DNA of 64,000 nucleotides from Eulemur rufifrons (Eukaryota > Chordata > Mammalia > Primates > Lemuridae): contig NC_090996.1 in assembly GCF_041146395.1 (NCBI RefSeq), positions 31,830,738 through 31,894,737 on the forward strand, written 5' to 3'. The position numbers were made by a program, and so were the translations under genes. The notes beneath the pieces are model-generated. The model worked only from the letters and a program-made list of their open reading frames with translations, was not told the origin of the DNA and made no database searches. This document shows positions 24,435 through 36,811 of the stretch, piece by piece (position 1 is the stretch's first letter; every line of letters begins with the position of its first letter).

Positions 24435-25685
24435 TTTGAGCTGTTATGTTTTTCCCCAAGAGCACTGGTAGCTTAGCTTGGAGGGATTGGCTTCGATTTT
24501 CTGAGCCTGGTTCGGCGAGGGGCAATGTGGCGCAGCGACAGTTTTAGAGAGCTGTGCCTACACTGATACGTTCACGCGGGCAGCCAAAACTGATCCGCGT
24601 CTGATTGTTTCTGTATTAGCAAGACTACAACATGGCTATTAAAAGTAAGGCACGGAGAAACAGTTCTAGCTGTTTAGAAACACAATCTAGCTATTCCAGC
24701 AACACGCACGCCTGGCACAAAACAGGTTCCCAATCTGCTTGTTCGAAGGAATAGCAAAAAGTCAATGGAAGCCTGTGAATGAAGAACAACAAATGAAATA
24801 AAGAAAATTCCAAACATTAGGCAACACTACTATTTCCTTGCAAGGAGGTTGCTGCTGCCACCACTCACATCAACAATCTAGTCTAAATTTACAGTACTGT
24901 CATAAAAGAGCACGTGCCATTTATAAATACCGATTTATAAATACCAATGCTGTAAGCCATGCCTTCCAAATCCCCCTGGCCATTTCCTACAAGACACCCC
25001 AGAGTAGCACATATCTTTCTTGTTAACATTTCATGGAATCTTTCCATAAACATACGCTTGTTCTTGTCTTCAACATTTTGTCCTGTCACCGCAACAGATG
25101 GCTTTACACTGACGCATATGACAATATTAAATACTTTATAAGCCTGGTGGAAATATGAAATGCCTGTGGAGGAATGAGAATCCCAACAATTAATGTAAAG
25201 CGGCCACGCAAGATTCTGTTAGCAACAGATCCCCCTGAGCCGCGTTGGGGAGCACAAGCGACCGACCATCAATCCCACATCTCTGGTGAAGTCAGGACAA
25301 AGGATGAGGGGCTCCATGTGCCATAAGTGGGATTTGGCCGTACAGAAAGGCAGAACATGCTGCTCCTGAGAGCTGTTAAATACTGCAGTGTGTAACCAAG
25401 GGAGGGTTGTGAAATCTACTTCTTGGAGATCCGAAAGCCAGAAGCAGCATCCATCTGTCTGAGATGGCCAAATAAAGCAAGCTTAAAGGCAGAGCAGTGA
25501 GTTTAGGGATGATGATGTCAGCTAGCTGATTGTGCTATATACCCAATTCCATTTATTATTTCTTTTTCAGAGTCATACCGATAGCTGTTTACTCAGAACG
25601 AATGGTGCCATTGCAGCCAACCCAGAAGTTATGACCGACAGAACTGTGAAAGAAGCAGCATCGAATGGCAGTTAAAATGAGGCGT
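24435..25685. other. no recognised gene; CpG-enriched patches
   Basis: No repeat or exon recognised. CpG dinucleotides are unusually frequent at 24490-24600 and again near 25195-25265 compared with flanking sequence. Confidence 0.4.
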
Positions 25686-25687
25686 TC

Positions 25688-25920
25688 TCAGGCCAGGCTG
25701 ACGACCTCTAAGTGGCACCGACTGTATAATCTTGGGCAAGTTACTTAGCCACTTTGTGCTCGAGTCTTCATCCGGAAGTGAGCATAACAGTAGTACATGC
25801 TTCATCAGGCTCCCGCGAGCACCCGGGAGTAAGCACACGTCGCAGGCTAGAATACAGACTAGCATATGGTGGACGCTGCGTAAGTGCTGGCTATTCTCTG
25901 TGTTTAGTGCCATGTTTATG
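25688..25920 (+). mobile_element. MIR SINE
   Basis: 'tataatcttgggcaagttac', 'ttagccactttgtgctcgag' and 'gtgagcataacagtagtaca' follow MIR order. Confidence 0.7.
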
Positions 25921-26019
25921 TAAAAATAAACAGTGAGATGTTGGGTGAGATTTTTTTTTTCCTTGTATTGGTTTGCATGCAACTGGTATTGACTTCCAAT
26001 GGGTGCAACATATTGATGT

Positions 26020-26595
26020 TTTCCATAATATGTATACATCAAAGATCGCCAAAGCCCATTCCTGGGCATTTATCCCAGAGAAGTAAAACTCACGGTCATA
26101 TGAAATCCTGTACACAAATGTGTGAGGCAGCTTTACTTGTGATAGCCTGAACGAGCCCAGATGCCCTGCAGCAGGTGAACGGTTAAACTGCGGTACGTGT
26201 ACACAGACAACGGAATATTACTGAGTGACACATGGGAACAGATGACTGATACATGCAAGGACTTAGGGAAAACACCAGGAAATTATGAGCAAATAAGACG
26301 AACCGATCCCAAAAGTTTCAATACTGTCTGATTCCACTTACAGAATGCTTTTGAAATGACAAAATTTTAGAAAGGGAGGGCAGATTAGTGATGTACAGGG
26401 GTAGATGGTCATGAGGGAGGGAAGGAGGTAAATCCCTTCTGTAAAAAGGGATTGTTGTGATGGAACTGTCTGGTATCTTATCTGTGGTGACGGTCACAGG
26501 AACCCACGCATGTGATGAAGTTGTATAGAGCTAAGTACAGACACAAGTAAGTGTAAGTAAATTTAGGGGAATTTGAAGAAGATCAGCCATGTCTA
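26020..26595 (+). mobile_element. L1M-type LINE 3' fragment
   Basis: Forward old L1 3' region: 'cattcctgggcatttatccc', 'gatagcctgaacgagcccag', 'cggaatattactgagtgaca', 'gtctgattccacttacagaa' and 'gtgatggaactgtctggtat'. Confidence 0.85.
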
Positions 26596-26599
26596 TATC

Positions 26600-27750
26600 C
26601 TGGATATGATGTGATACTATAGTTTTGCAAAATATTACCACTGGGGAAAATCTTACCATTGGAGGAGTATGTGAAAGAGATCTCTCTGTATTACTGCTTA
26701 CAACTCCATGTGATACACTTACCTCTCCAAAAATTCCAATGAAAATTTGGAATTTCTCATTGCCACAGTCTAAATGCAGGTGAAGAATGAAAGTTTTCAA
26801 TATATTCAGGTGACAACAAAGCTCCTCTCTGTATTTTCTGGCATGAAGGAAAGCACTGTTAAGAATCACCCTGAATCTACTGAAGACACATCACAGAACT
26901 ATTTAATAAATACAAACATTATGATCTCTTGTAGTTAACGTTGCATAAGCTAGACTGATTATTCCTCGCTTTTGTACGCGTCGTTAGTACGTTTAACGGT
27001 ATTGAGATCCACCGAGTGCCGTGCACAGGTTTCCGAAGCGACCTGAACATCGCCTGCCTTTCTCTGAAGTGTTTTATTATTCTGAGTCAGGGCAGCTGAA
27101 TCTCCCAAGGTATGAAGTTGAGTTTGAGATAAAAATATTTTATCTGCCCTTACAGCAAATTGAAAGGCTATATAAAAGGTTTTGTTATTGCAGTGTTTTC
27201 ATAAATATATAGTAAACATCTCTCACAGTGGGAAATCCAGCACAAAATACAATTTTCATACACAGCCATTCATGTGGCTCGCACAGGAAGATGAAATGAC
27301 CCAGAGATGAATAAAAAAAAAATAATAGTACTGGATACAACTTTTAGCAGCCTCCAGTCCCCGACGAACACACACAGCTGGATGGATAAGGATCATGATT
27401 TTCCAGCACCGCTGATGAATGACAAGTGGTCACAGCATCAGGAGAATTTGGTTTTCCTCTGTGGCAAAACCATTACCGTTAACACTTAGACTTATCATTT
27501 TTAGAAATTGTCAACACCCAACCACCCCATTCCAGACAGCATATTGACCCCAAACCTTAGCCAAAATCTGATTTTGCATCAAGTAATTTTTTAAGTTTCT
27601 TTTTCTCCTTTTAAGTCTCTCTTAGGTACATTTATCAAAGCAATTTGGGTTGCCTATGCCTAACACAGAATATCTACATTGGCGTCGACACCAATCTGTG
27701 TCAGTTTATGGGTAAAGAGGTGATAATGGATTATTGTTTGCAGAATGAAA
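26600..27750. other. no recognised gene; contains a CpG-dense patch
   Basis: No repeat or exon recognised. 26967-27052 carries eleven CpG dinucleotides and is described as a finding. Confidence 0.4.
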
Positions 27751-27754
27751 GCTC

Positions 27755-28485
27755 TTAAAAAAAAATAAATTTTTATTATCAAAATAGCGTACACTTGTCG
27801 AAAATAAAAAGGAATAAAGGTATAATCTTAGAAGCAAAAGGTCCATCTCTCCCCGGGTCCTCTCCTAGTCACACTCCACAGTTACCATGAAGATAGTCAC
27901 CGCTTACAGTCCCTTGATTAGCTGTTGCAATTGTGCCGTCTACACAAAACAACTGCATGGGTGGTTTTGGTTTCTAATAAAGTTTTTTCTAACAAATTTC
28001 TGAAGCTTGGGCTTTTGTTCACTTACAACATCTTAGATGTAGTTTCACGTCCAGGCAAATCTACTTTATTTCTTTAATGTGCCTTGGCATCCAATCCCCT
28101 CCCATTAGGCATTTCGTTTCCACCAGTTTTTCTGCCTACTGTACACTATATTGCAATGAACCAACTTGCATCTTTGCAAACTCCAGCAATCACGTAAATC
28201 ATGGAGGCAGAAATGGTGGGTTCAAAGCATATATACATTTTTCAAATAAAAATATCCACATTGCCCCCTACAAAAGACAGTCACATCCCACATTCTCTCC
28301 AACAGTGTATAAAATGCCTGTTTCATCAAGCATATTGTTTTCCAATATAACACATGAAACATGCACATATAGGTAAACATATGTACACACATATGTAATA
28401 TATGTATAAACATTTTCATATACTTGTACTTTGTATTTATTCTTCTGAAAACTATATTCATGTCCTTTGCCAATTTTCTTCTGTG
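27755..28485 (-). mobile_element. L1M-type LINE 3' region
   Basis: 'aatttttattatcaaaatag', 'cagttaccatgaagatagtc' and 'cattctctccaacagtgtat' then 'aaaatgcctgtttcatcaag' fit a reverse-oriented old L1 3' region. The copy is diverged. Confidence 0.6.
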
Positions 28486-28495
28486 TCATTATTCA

Positions 28496-28555
28496 ATCTA
28501 TATGTCTACTCATCTATATGTCTACCCATCTACCTGTTCATCCATCGATCTACCA
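28496..28555. repeat. 16-bp imperfect tandem repeat, about 3.7 copies
   Basis: Units start at 28496 (ATCTATATGTCTACTC), 28512 (one base different) and 28528 (more diverged), followed by a partial copy. Confidence 0.85.
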
Positions 28556-28714
28556 ATGCTTATGCTGTCAAGATTATAAAGTTAATCCTAATACAAGGGT
28601 CACAGGGACTTCCTAGGGCTACACAGATCTCCTGCTCTGTGTTAGATTCATTTTTCACCAGTGGTAGAACAATGATTCCTATAACTTTGAGTCAAAAAGA
28701 GTTTTGAATGGTCT

Positions 28715-28962
28715 TGGAAGTCACAAAGTTTCAAATTTGATTAGCAATCTTTCTACTCACTAGCTGTTAGTAAACCTGGGGAAAAAGAAAATCTCAAGGT
28801 TCCGTCATCTTTCATAAAAATTGGGTATAAAAAGCGCACCTGCCTCATAAGAGTTGCGGGGAGCATGCGGTTCAATAATGGATATCTAGGAGTCAGCACA
28901 ATGTATGGCTCATTGCAAATGCTCAACCGACAGTATCAGTAAGAATGATAATTATGTACAAT
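28715..28962 (+). mobile_element. MIR SINE (diverged)
   Basis: 'tactcactagctgttagtaa', 'tcataaaaattgggtataaa', 'gcacctgcctcataagagtt' and 'gcacaatgtatggctcattg' follow MIR order. Confidence 0.6.
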
Positions 28963-28964
28963 TC

Positions 28965-30825
28965 TATATATTGAGCAATTAGCAAGTGCAGCGCAACAAA
29001 ATCCCGTTTTGTTTTTTGTTCAGCAGAATTTGAAACCTGAACCGCTTCTAACATTGATGTAACTTTCATATGTTTAGTTCCCTGGGAAAAGTTTACAATA
29101 AGGACTCAGCAGAAATCCGTTTTCTTCTTGTTAGATACATTTCTTTTAATGGTACACAAAGTTTATCATTACTCACCTTTTCCTAAAGGCAGATTCACAT
29201 TAAAATGTGAAACTGTATTAGAGTCCTTTTATGCTTGATATGCAATAAAAATGTCTATTTTAATTCTCAATTACTTAATTTTCTATATATTATACATATA
29301 TCCGTGTGTGTGTGTGATTTAAATTTTAGCACTGCATGCTTATAGACAACACCCACAGGACCTCACTGGTAGTCTTGACTATGTGTGTTTCTTCCCATTT
29401 TACCATTGAACAACAAATTCTGGTTTCATTTTAAACTATTTTCTGAACGAACTCTTAGATGGAATAGGTATTCCACAAAAGCCAATTCGATGAACTGTAT
29501 TAAAAAAGGACATTCGACGATAATGGATCCAACATCAGTCTTTTGACAGTTCTGAAATGGAATTCACTCTTGGCTTTCTTTGTTCAAATGTGAGTTTATT
29601 GGGCCTGAAATATAAAGGAAGAACACTAATGTTCTCCACTTCCAGCCCAGTTCCTGCACGGTCCCGGAGTTTGGGGGTGGGGGTATAGATCAACAGCCCT
29701 TTTCTTGCTTTAGTTTTGCTCCATGGGCAGAGCCAAGCTGTTTAGGGGTGACCCACTCCCCCTCATACAAATACATCTGCAGCTTACCCCAGGTAAAATG
29801 CAGCCTGGGCTTGTAAGTTGTGGTTAACCATCTTTGGGCATTTTTTTAGGGCAAGAAATAGTGAGCAGATACCTATGCACCTACACTTAAGTCATGCACA
29901 AGGTTAGATGGGAAGGCTGAGACAGCTGACATGGAACTGACAAGTATCAGACCTGGAGTCCCCACCATAGTAGCTTGCATTCAAGATGTGCGGTATTTCC
30001 TTCCAAAGGACAAACCCATACATACCCTTGATAATAAATTTTTAAAAACACAAAGTCTTCCATCCATTTATTCATCCATTCAGCTGAAATGTACTGAGGC
30101 TCCCTACTCCTGTCTTGGTTTTCTGGATACTGCATGTGTATGTGTTTAATTGTACACTTGCAAGATCTTTTTTTTTTTTTTTTTCCTCCTAAAGCAGAAG
30201 AGAATGTGTCACATTGGCATTTCTATATAAAAATCGACTTAAATTGGTTTTCTTGTCATAGCATTTGCTACATGCTAAAAATTCAACTGAGAATGAGATG
30301 GGCATGGTCCTTCCCAAGGCCTAATTGAGGGATGATAAACAGATTGGTGTTAGCAAGATCAAGGTGGGAATCTATGTGCCCACGTCCAACTTCACCCACC
30401 CATCACGGGTAACACCGGGTTTCCTAGAAAGCTTTAAGAGCATTGGAATACAAAGAGTTAAGTTTCTTGAAGACCCCATAAGAGATCCATTTGAATAATT
30501 TCAATTTTCAATAGGGAATAAAACAGAGATCGTTCATCTTGTCAATCATACCCTTCAGAACATTAGTATATTCCTTGGTGGCTTTTGTTGTTGGAGATAC
30601 CATGGCAGAAAGAACTCACAAGTCCTCCAACCCTGGTGAAGTGCACAAACAGGAGTATTTAAATAGTGAATAATAAACCTGTGGACATTATCATTCACAT
30701 TCTTTCAGAACAGTTAAGTTAGTTTTCTTAATCAACCACCCCCAAATGAAACTTAAAAATGCCTTTTGTTTCAAAACTGAAGTATTACCTGAACAATTAT
30801 GCTTCTGCACATTTAGAAACTCCAA
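28965..30825. other. mostly unassigned; short L2 end
   Basis: A short reverse-oriented L2 end is likely at about 30058-30130 ('tccatttattcatccattca'). A T-run is at about 30170-30184. Nothing else recognised. Confidence 0.4.
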
Positions 30826-30829
30826 TTAT

Positions 30830-31080
30830 TAATCATGGCAAAGTGGCTAGGAGCACAGACTTTGGAGTTTAAATCCTAGCTCTGCCACTTAGAAGCTGTG
30901 TGACCTCAGACAAATTACTCAACTTCTCTGGGCCTCAATTCTCGCTCTGTAAAAAGCAGACAGTATCAATACCAACCACCTAGGCTTGTCCTAAATATTA
31001 AATTAATTGACATTTTAAATCGTTTACAACAGTGCTTGGCAAATATGAAACACTATTTAAGTGTTTATTTAAACAAATGA
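30830..31080 (+). mobile_element. MIR SINE, well preserved
   Basis: 'agtggctaggagcacagact', 'aatcctagctctgccactta', 'gaagctgtgtgacctcagac' and 'acagtgcttggcaaatatga' give nearly the whole MIR. Confidence 0.9.
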
Positions 31081-31539
31081 GCAAATATGCCTACATGCCA
31101 AGCATTTAAAGATGAGAAAGAAATAATGCCATTTGAATACTGAGGAAGAAGAAGGGCTACATGGGAAGGTTCTTAGATTTGCTTTTCCATAAATCATTTA
31201 TTGATGTTACTTTTCTCTTCTATTGACATCAGTACCATGGAAAGAAATTATTTTCCAGCACTTGTCTGACGTAACACTAAGTAAATTGGGAAAAAAATAG
31301 GCACTTAAAATCACAATGACCCACATCATATTTATAAGGAAAGATTTTCAAAGTAAGCAGCTGTAACAATTTTAATCTCACATTGTAAGGAAATATGGAC
31401 CTTCTGATTTTCCATCATGGTCCTGTTCACAGCATCCAATCAGAGATTTTCAAAGTTTAATAACTGAAATTCATGAACCTTATCTACTGCCTTGAAAAGT
31501 CAGACTGTGTATATATTAGTCATACTATCACGATATTGC

Positions 31540-31775
31540 ATGGGGTATGATCACTCAACCTTGGCACTGTTGGCACTGTGGGCCACATGATTCCTTGTTG
31601 TTTGTGGGGTGGGACCCGCCCTGTGTATCATAGGAAGTTAGCAGCATCCCTGGTTTCTACCCCCTCGATGCCAGTAACAATCCCTGCCCAATGGTGAAAA
31701 CCAAAATGTCCCCAACATGTTGTCACGTGTTGTTATGGGTTGGGGGAGCAAACTGTTCCTGGTTGAGAACCACCA
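31540..31775 (-). mobile_element. MER20 (hAT-Charlie, non-autonomous)
   Basis: Both ends are recognisable: 'tcactcaaccttggcac' on the left and 'ggttgagaaccaccag' on the right form the terminal inverted repeats. The interior ('agcagcatccctggtttcta', 'aaaatgtccccaacatgttg') matches MER20 in reverse. No coding capacity is expected. Confidence 0.9.
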
Positions 31776-31829
31776 GCCTAGGGTATCTGGTAAGTACTTA
31801 TTGTGTGTATCTTTCTAAATTTAGATTAG

Positions 31830-32050
31830 TAAATTTCAGTGGCATCTTGGTATACTGGAATCAGAAAATTCTGGACTCTAATCACCTTTTCAAATTATAA
31901 GAAAAGCTGGAAGATGGCTTTCCCAGCTCTAAATTAGGCATAGCAATACCCACCTTGCAGAGTATGGTAAGTACCACAGAAAACATGTTAAAGCTCCCAG
32001 CCCAACGCCTGATACCCAGAGCCAATTAGTAAGTGCCCGGGAAGAAAACC
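31830..32050 (+). mobile_element. MIR SINE (diverged)
   Basis: 'tctggactctaatcaccttt', 'ctctaaattaggcatagcaa' and 'cccacctttgcag'-like text with 'gcccaacgcctgataccc' fit a MIR. Confidence 0.55.
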
Positions 32051-32054
32051 ACAT

Positions 32055-33525
32055 GATATTGTTATTATTGTAATTGTTGATAGGTTATCACAGCCTCAGC
32101 CTCATCATTATAATAAAAATGGAAGACCTCTAGGCATCCAACTACAACGGATAAAACTGTGACTCCCATCTCCTTAGCAGAGAAGCAACTGATTTCCTAG
32201 TAAGTAGAGGTTTCAATTAAACAACAAAGAAATACATCAATAGTAATGTAGTAAACATAGATGCAGAATTATAAAGAAAAACTGAGGGCAAGCAGAGGCC
32301 TCCATAATATACAGTCATCAAGAGGTCCTCTTTGCAAAGCAAATGCTGGGCAAATAGAGCACCTTGACTTGTTAGGTTGTTGTTTTTCCCCGTTGAATTG
32401 GAAGCATGGGGTAAATGGTCAAAGTAGACAGGCTTCTTGATTGCTTATGTGTGTTTGTGTAGGCTCTTTGTGTCATCAAGGTAATTCAAACCAGGTTCAA
32501 AAATTTCACCAGCGAACCAAAAACTGTAGATAATTCAATGTGGCTGGTTTGGACTGCTAATTACTCTGTAGGGGAAAAAACAAAGGACCATTTTAAAGAA
32601 CAGTGAGCTTCGGCTAATTAGAGAAGCATGAATCCAGAATTCTAGACTTTACTTTTTTTAGAAATAGAGAAAAAGTAATAAACATGCCCACCATTGCATA
32701 AGAAAAAAAATACATATATCACTGCCATCTTTAGAAGCTGGATACACTATTTCTACCATAATTACATCATTTCTTGAAAAGTCTTCTCTGGCCTTTGTGA
32801 TATTGGAACTAGCTGAAAGATCATTCACCATCCATAAACGCTAGGAAACTATTGCTTGTCTTCCTTTTCCTTTAAACCGAATCAAAATAATTTCATGAGA
32901 ACTTGCAAATACAAAATTGCAAGAATTGCAATTGTTAAGAATGTGCCATTGATCCTATTTACATTAGCAACTTCAAAGTATTCAGACATCATAAGCAAAC
33001 GTGAAATGGAGACCCTTCAATACCCTATAGATTATGCAAGCACCTAACCAGAAAGAACACTTTGAAATTTTTATGGAGCAGGAAAAATTGGAAGCGTATT
33101 AATTTAGGCAGTGAAATTGGGCTTTTTGTCATTTTTAATTGCTTGAATTCATAACCTAGTTTTGCTGAATCAAAAACGAGTTGCTATAGCTGACATAAGC
33201 TGTTTCGGCCTTTTGGGCAAACACGCACACACAGAAATCCCACAACTTTTCATATAAACTTTATTTATATTAATAAAAAAAACCTGAAAACTGTTTGGGG
33301 CATTATAGTTACTGAATAATTTAATATACAATGGTTTCCATGCCAAGCACCAAGTATTAAATGCTGACTTTTAAAGATTTATTTCTTTCTCTTAGTACCG
33401 TGCAAGTGTAGACGGTATAGCACGAATATCAAATCCTCAAGACTGCTATCCTGGATATATATGATTTAATCCACATAAATCAAAAGCACAATTACAAAAT
33501 TCTTCATTCTCTTATTTGTTCCTGT
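32055..33525. other. no recognised feature
   Basis: AT-rich, unique-looking sequence. I cannot name a repeat or exon here. Confidence 0.4.
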
Positions 33526-33589
33526 TTACTTTTGCCCGTAAGATACACAACTGCTCAACCCTGCATGAAAACGAAAGAAAACAAACAAA

Positions 33590-33750
33590 AGAATGAGGGG
33601 ATGGGTGAAACCATACCTAACCGGTATGATGTACACTATCTGGGTGATGGGCACCCTTGTAACTTTGTCTCAAGCAGTCCGAAAGCAATCCACATAACCA
33701 AAACCTTTCCCCCCATAATATTCTGAAATTAAAAACAAACAAATAAAAGT
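33590..33750 (+). mobile_element. Short L1 3' end with A-rich tail
   Basis: 'gatgtacactatctgggtga', 'tgggcacccttgtaactttg' and 'gcaatccacataaccaaaac' followed by 'attctgaaattaaaaacaaa' resemble the 3' UTR of a younger primate L1 that was truncated at its 5' end on insertion. Start may be nearer 33530. Confidence 0.65.
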
Positions 33751-33754
33751 GTAA

Positions 33755-35995
33755 ATCCAGAAATACAAAGATTCAATGTTTTGGGATCTATAGCAAAATA
33801 AAGTCTAAAATGTAAAAAAAAAAAAAAAAAACACACAAAAAACCACTTTAAGGGTCTGTGCTCTCCCCTCCCATTTATGTTTGTCATAAAATCAACATAA
33901 GATGGAGATTAAAGACTCATAGAAAAAAGGTTCATTATAATTCCATTAGAATTACTCTCAAGGAACTTACTTCGACTCCCTCTGTGATAACTTCAAGACT
34001 AACACATGTGAAATTTAAAAATAAAAGCTAAAAATTAAACAATGTATTTCATATATTTTGTTTTTTACCTACTTTCCACTTGTCAATTTTGCTCAAAACA
34101 TAATATAAAAATTGCAACTGAAGACAAAAAAACAAGACCAAATTTACCTTTCACTGGATGTGGTAATATTTACGTTCGAGATTGACCCATTCAACCAGGT
34201 TCTCTATACTTAAGGACAATAAGGAATACGTACTCTGATTCTCAAACTATGGCAATACATGTCATATAGTATCATAAAACATCATAATATATTTTCAAAA
34301 TTTTGCAACTATAATTTAGAAGAAGCCAATTGTTGCAAAAAGCCCTTTACTGAGCTCTGCTTCAACTTTTGTATGGTACTTCTCGTGGAGAGACAGAAAA
34401 AAAAAGAAATGAAAGTGATCAGCTGGTCCTTTTTAAGAGCAAAAAGAAACACAATCAAATAAAAAAAAAATTAACTACTTTTGTTGTACTTCAATAAGCC
34501 GGCCCACAAGTCAGCACTGATGGTTGTTTCTACCAAGTCCGAGTAAATACAGATTGAAATGAATCCAGACTCTAAAATGAAGACAAGTAATAGGAAAAAT
34601 AGAAGTTTGAGGGATAAAGTTTCAACAGACAAATGTGAAAATATGCCTAGCCCAGTAAAGTAATAAGAGACAAAGAGCACTTTTGTACAATCCCTCATTT
34701 GGCGATAACAAAAATACAGCTTTCTTTCCACGTAGTAAAAGCCTTTTCCAAGAGTTGCTTGGTTAAAATGAAATGACAAGAAAAGTTTGAATATTCACTT
34801 TTTATAAAACCAGTGTACAGTAGAATTGCTTGATACTAAATAATTCTTGTGTGAGCAGAGAATTCCCCCCCCCCAAAAAAAACACACATTCCGATTATCC
34901 TTCAGGATGCAAAATATTTGTTTAAAAAATGTAGCGGAAGATATCTGAAAAGATTTCTGTGCTCTACGAACAATGATAAAGACAGAGGCAAAGAGACACA
35001 GATGGATAAAAAGGAGAGGAAAGAGGGAAGGAGAGAGAGGGAGGGAGGAACCCCTCCAATTACCCCCTCCACCTCTTCAGAGAAGAATTCCATCTTCGTA
35101 ATCTGAGCATTCTAACATGGGCGAGGCATGGGCATGTGTGGGGAGTCCTTGCGCAGATAGGAGTTGGAAAATCTTGCTGCTTCTGTGAAAATGCTGAACG
35201 CTGCCTGCATCCATCCCTGTGAACCTGAGTGGTAAGAAGCTGTTGCTGACTTGAGTTTACTTCCTGGAAGAACAACCCTCTGCAAACTTGATCGTAGCAA
35301 ACCACAAACGCTAGTCACTCCGGCCCACACACACATTTTTACTCATAACGTTTGGATTTTCCGAGCACACATTTTGATCAAAAATAGGGAACACGTTTGA
35401 GCAAGATTTTATAGTCTTAAGGTATAGAATGCACCACGCAACTACCCAAATCAAGAGATGATTACACAATCATTTTTTTTTTACTGCTTCGATTATAAAC
35501 CGCATTCCTTTCTGTGACCAAAATTAAAATCATGTCAACAATGAGTAAATGAGATATCCAAAGATGCTCAGAGAGTGACTCATGTAGCAAATAATTTAAT
35601 AAAACGTTACTAAGATGATAGCGCCAACAAAACTTTTGGATTCAGAATTCCCCCCCTTGGATCCCTCTTCAGTAGGAAGGGGGAGGACGCAGCTCTTTTG
35701 TCAAAAGAAATAAACAAACCCCCCAATTTCACTGTAGTCTGAGAATAGGCTAGAGGAATCGGCTGAGATTGAGACTTCCAGATGATCCTTTCTAGTCTGA
35801 CGAAATGTCGTGTTCAACACTTTGGGTATTTTTAAAAAAGCCTGGCAGTTGATGCCATCGCTTTTAGAAGGCAAAACACATTCCCCCTCCTTTGATCTCT
35901 CCAGAACAGCAACTCTCATTCCATTTACTAAAATGGTACAGAGCTGGTTTCTCGAGTCAGAGCATATTCAGTATTGTCAACCGAATCTCTCTTCC
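33755..35995. other. no recognised gene; simple tracts
   Basis: Contains an A-run (about 33815-33832), C and A runs (about 34865-34882) and a 43-base purine tract at 35008-35050. No exon or repeat family recognised. Confidence 0.35.
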
Positions 35996-36449
35996 CTGGG
36001 AGTGGAGAGCGAGTACACCAGCACCGCTGGCACGGGAGACATGTTTACACAGACGTGCAACGCATATGCACACACGCGCGCACACACGCCCGCTGCAACG
36101 TGAGCGTGCCAACTTTCCACATGCACGACCCATCTGGCCACTCATTCCCCAAACCTCTCATTTAAAGAGCCGCGCATCTCTCGCAAAGCCGTTGCTAGCC
36201 TATTGGGACTTGCACATCGGTTCTTAATAAACGCTTATTCATCTCCGGGAATAAAGTTAAACGGAGCCAATGAGCATTGGCAATGAAGTTACCCACCAAC
36301 TTCCAGTCGGGAAAGAAAAATCGATGCATCTCCGGGCTCCCCAGTCCCTCTAAACGGCCCCCTCGCCCTCTCCAGGCGTCCGGGCCCCCTCGGGGCGCTC
36401 AGGGCGAGCCCCTGCACAGCCTGCGAGGTCCCCGGAGCCGGGCGTACAT

Positions 36450-36452
36450 ACC
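36450..36452 (-). other. candidate splice donor, second
   Basis: On the minus strand the CpG island reads ACACG then GTATGTACG, a usable donor with the exon ending at 36452. Just upstream a short frame starting ATGAGGCTGCG runs to it. Weaker than the donor at 36810-36811. Confidence 0.3.
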
Positions 36453-36653
36453 GTGTCCCGTGCACCCGCTGCAAACGCAGCCTCATCCCTCCATCGCGGC
36501 TGTGGGTCTCCCGGTTCCGGCGGCGGCCAAGTCCCCTGTTCTAATCAGCAGCCGCGGAGGCGCACACGCCGCCACCGTCCCTGCGCTAACGTTGGACAGC
36601 GGCTGACGGCGCCTCCTCTGCCACAGGCAGCCAAAAATGTCAATTTGCACACT

Positions 36654-36698
36654 CCTCCCCCTGTCGCCCGCCCCCGTCCCTCTGCAACCCCCTCCCGC
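36654..36698 (-). promoter_or_regulatory. potential G-quadruplex
   Basis: On the minus strand five runs of three to five G are separated by loops of 7, 2, 1 and 5 bases. This meets the usual sequence rule for an intramolecular G-quadruplex and lies inside the CpG island. Confidence 0.6.
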
Positions 36699-36811
36699 AG
36701 AGTCAGTGGGCTTTGGGAAGCTTCTGCACAAGCTGCCTCCTCTCCCTCTCCCGCCCTCCCTCTCTCCCTCCTCCCCTGACAGTGTTTTAGAGCCTTCCTC
36801 GCTTGCCTTAC

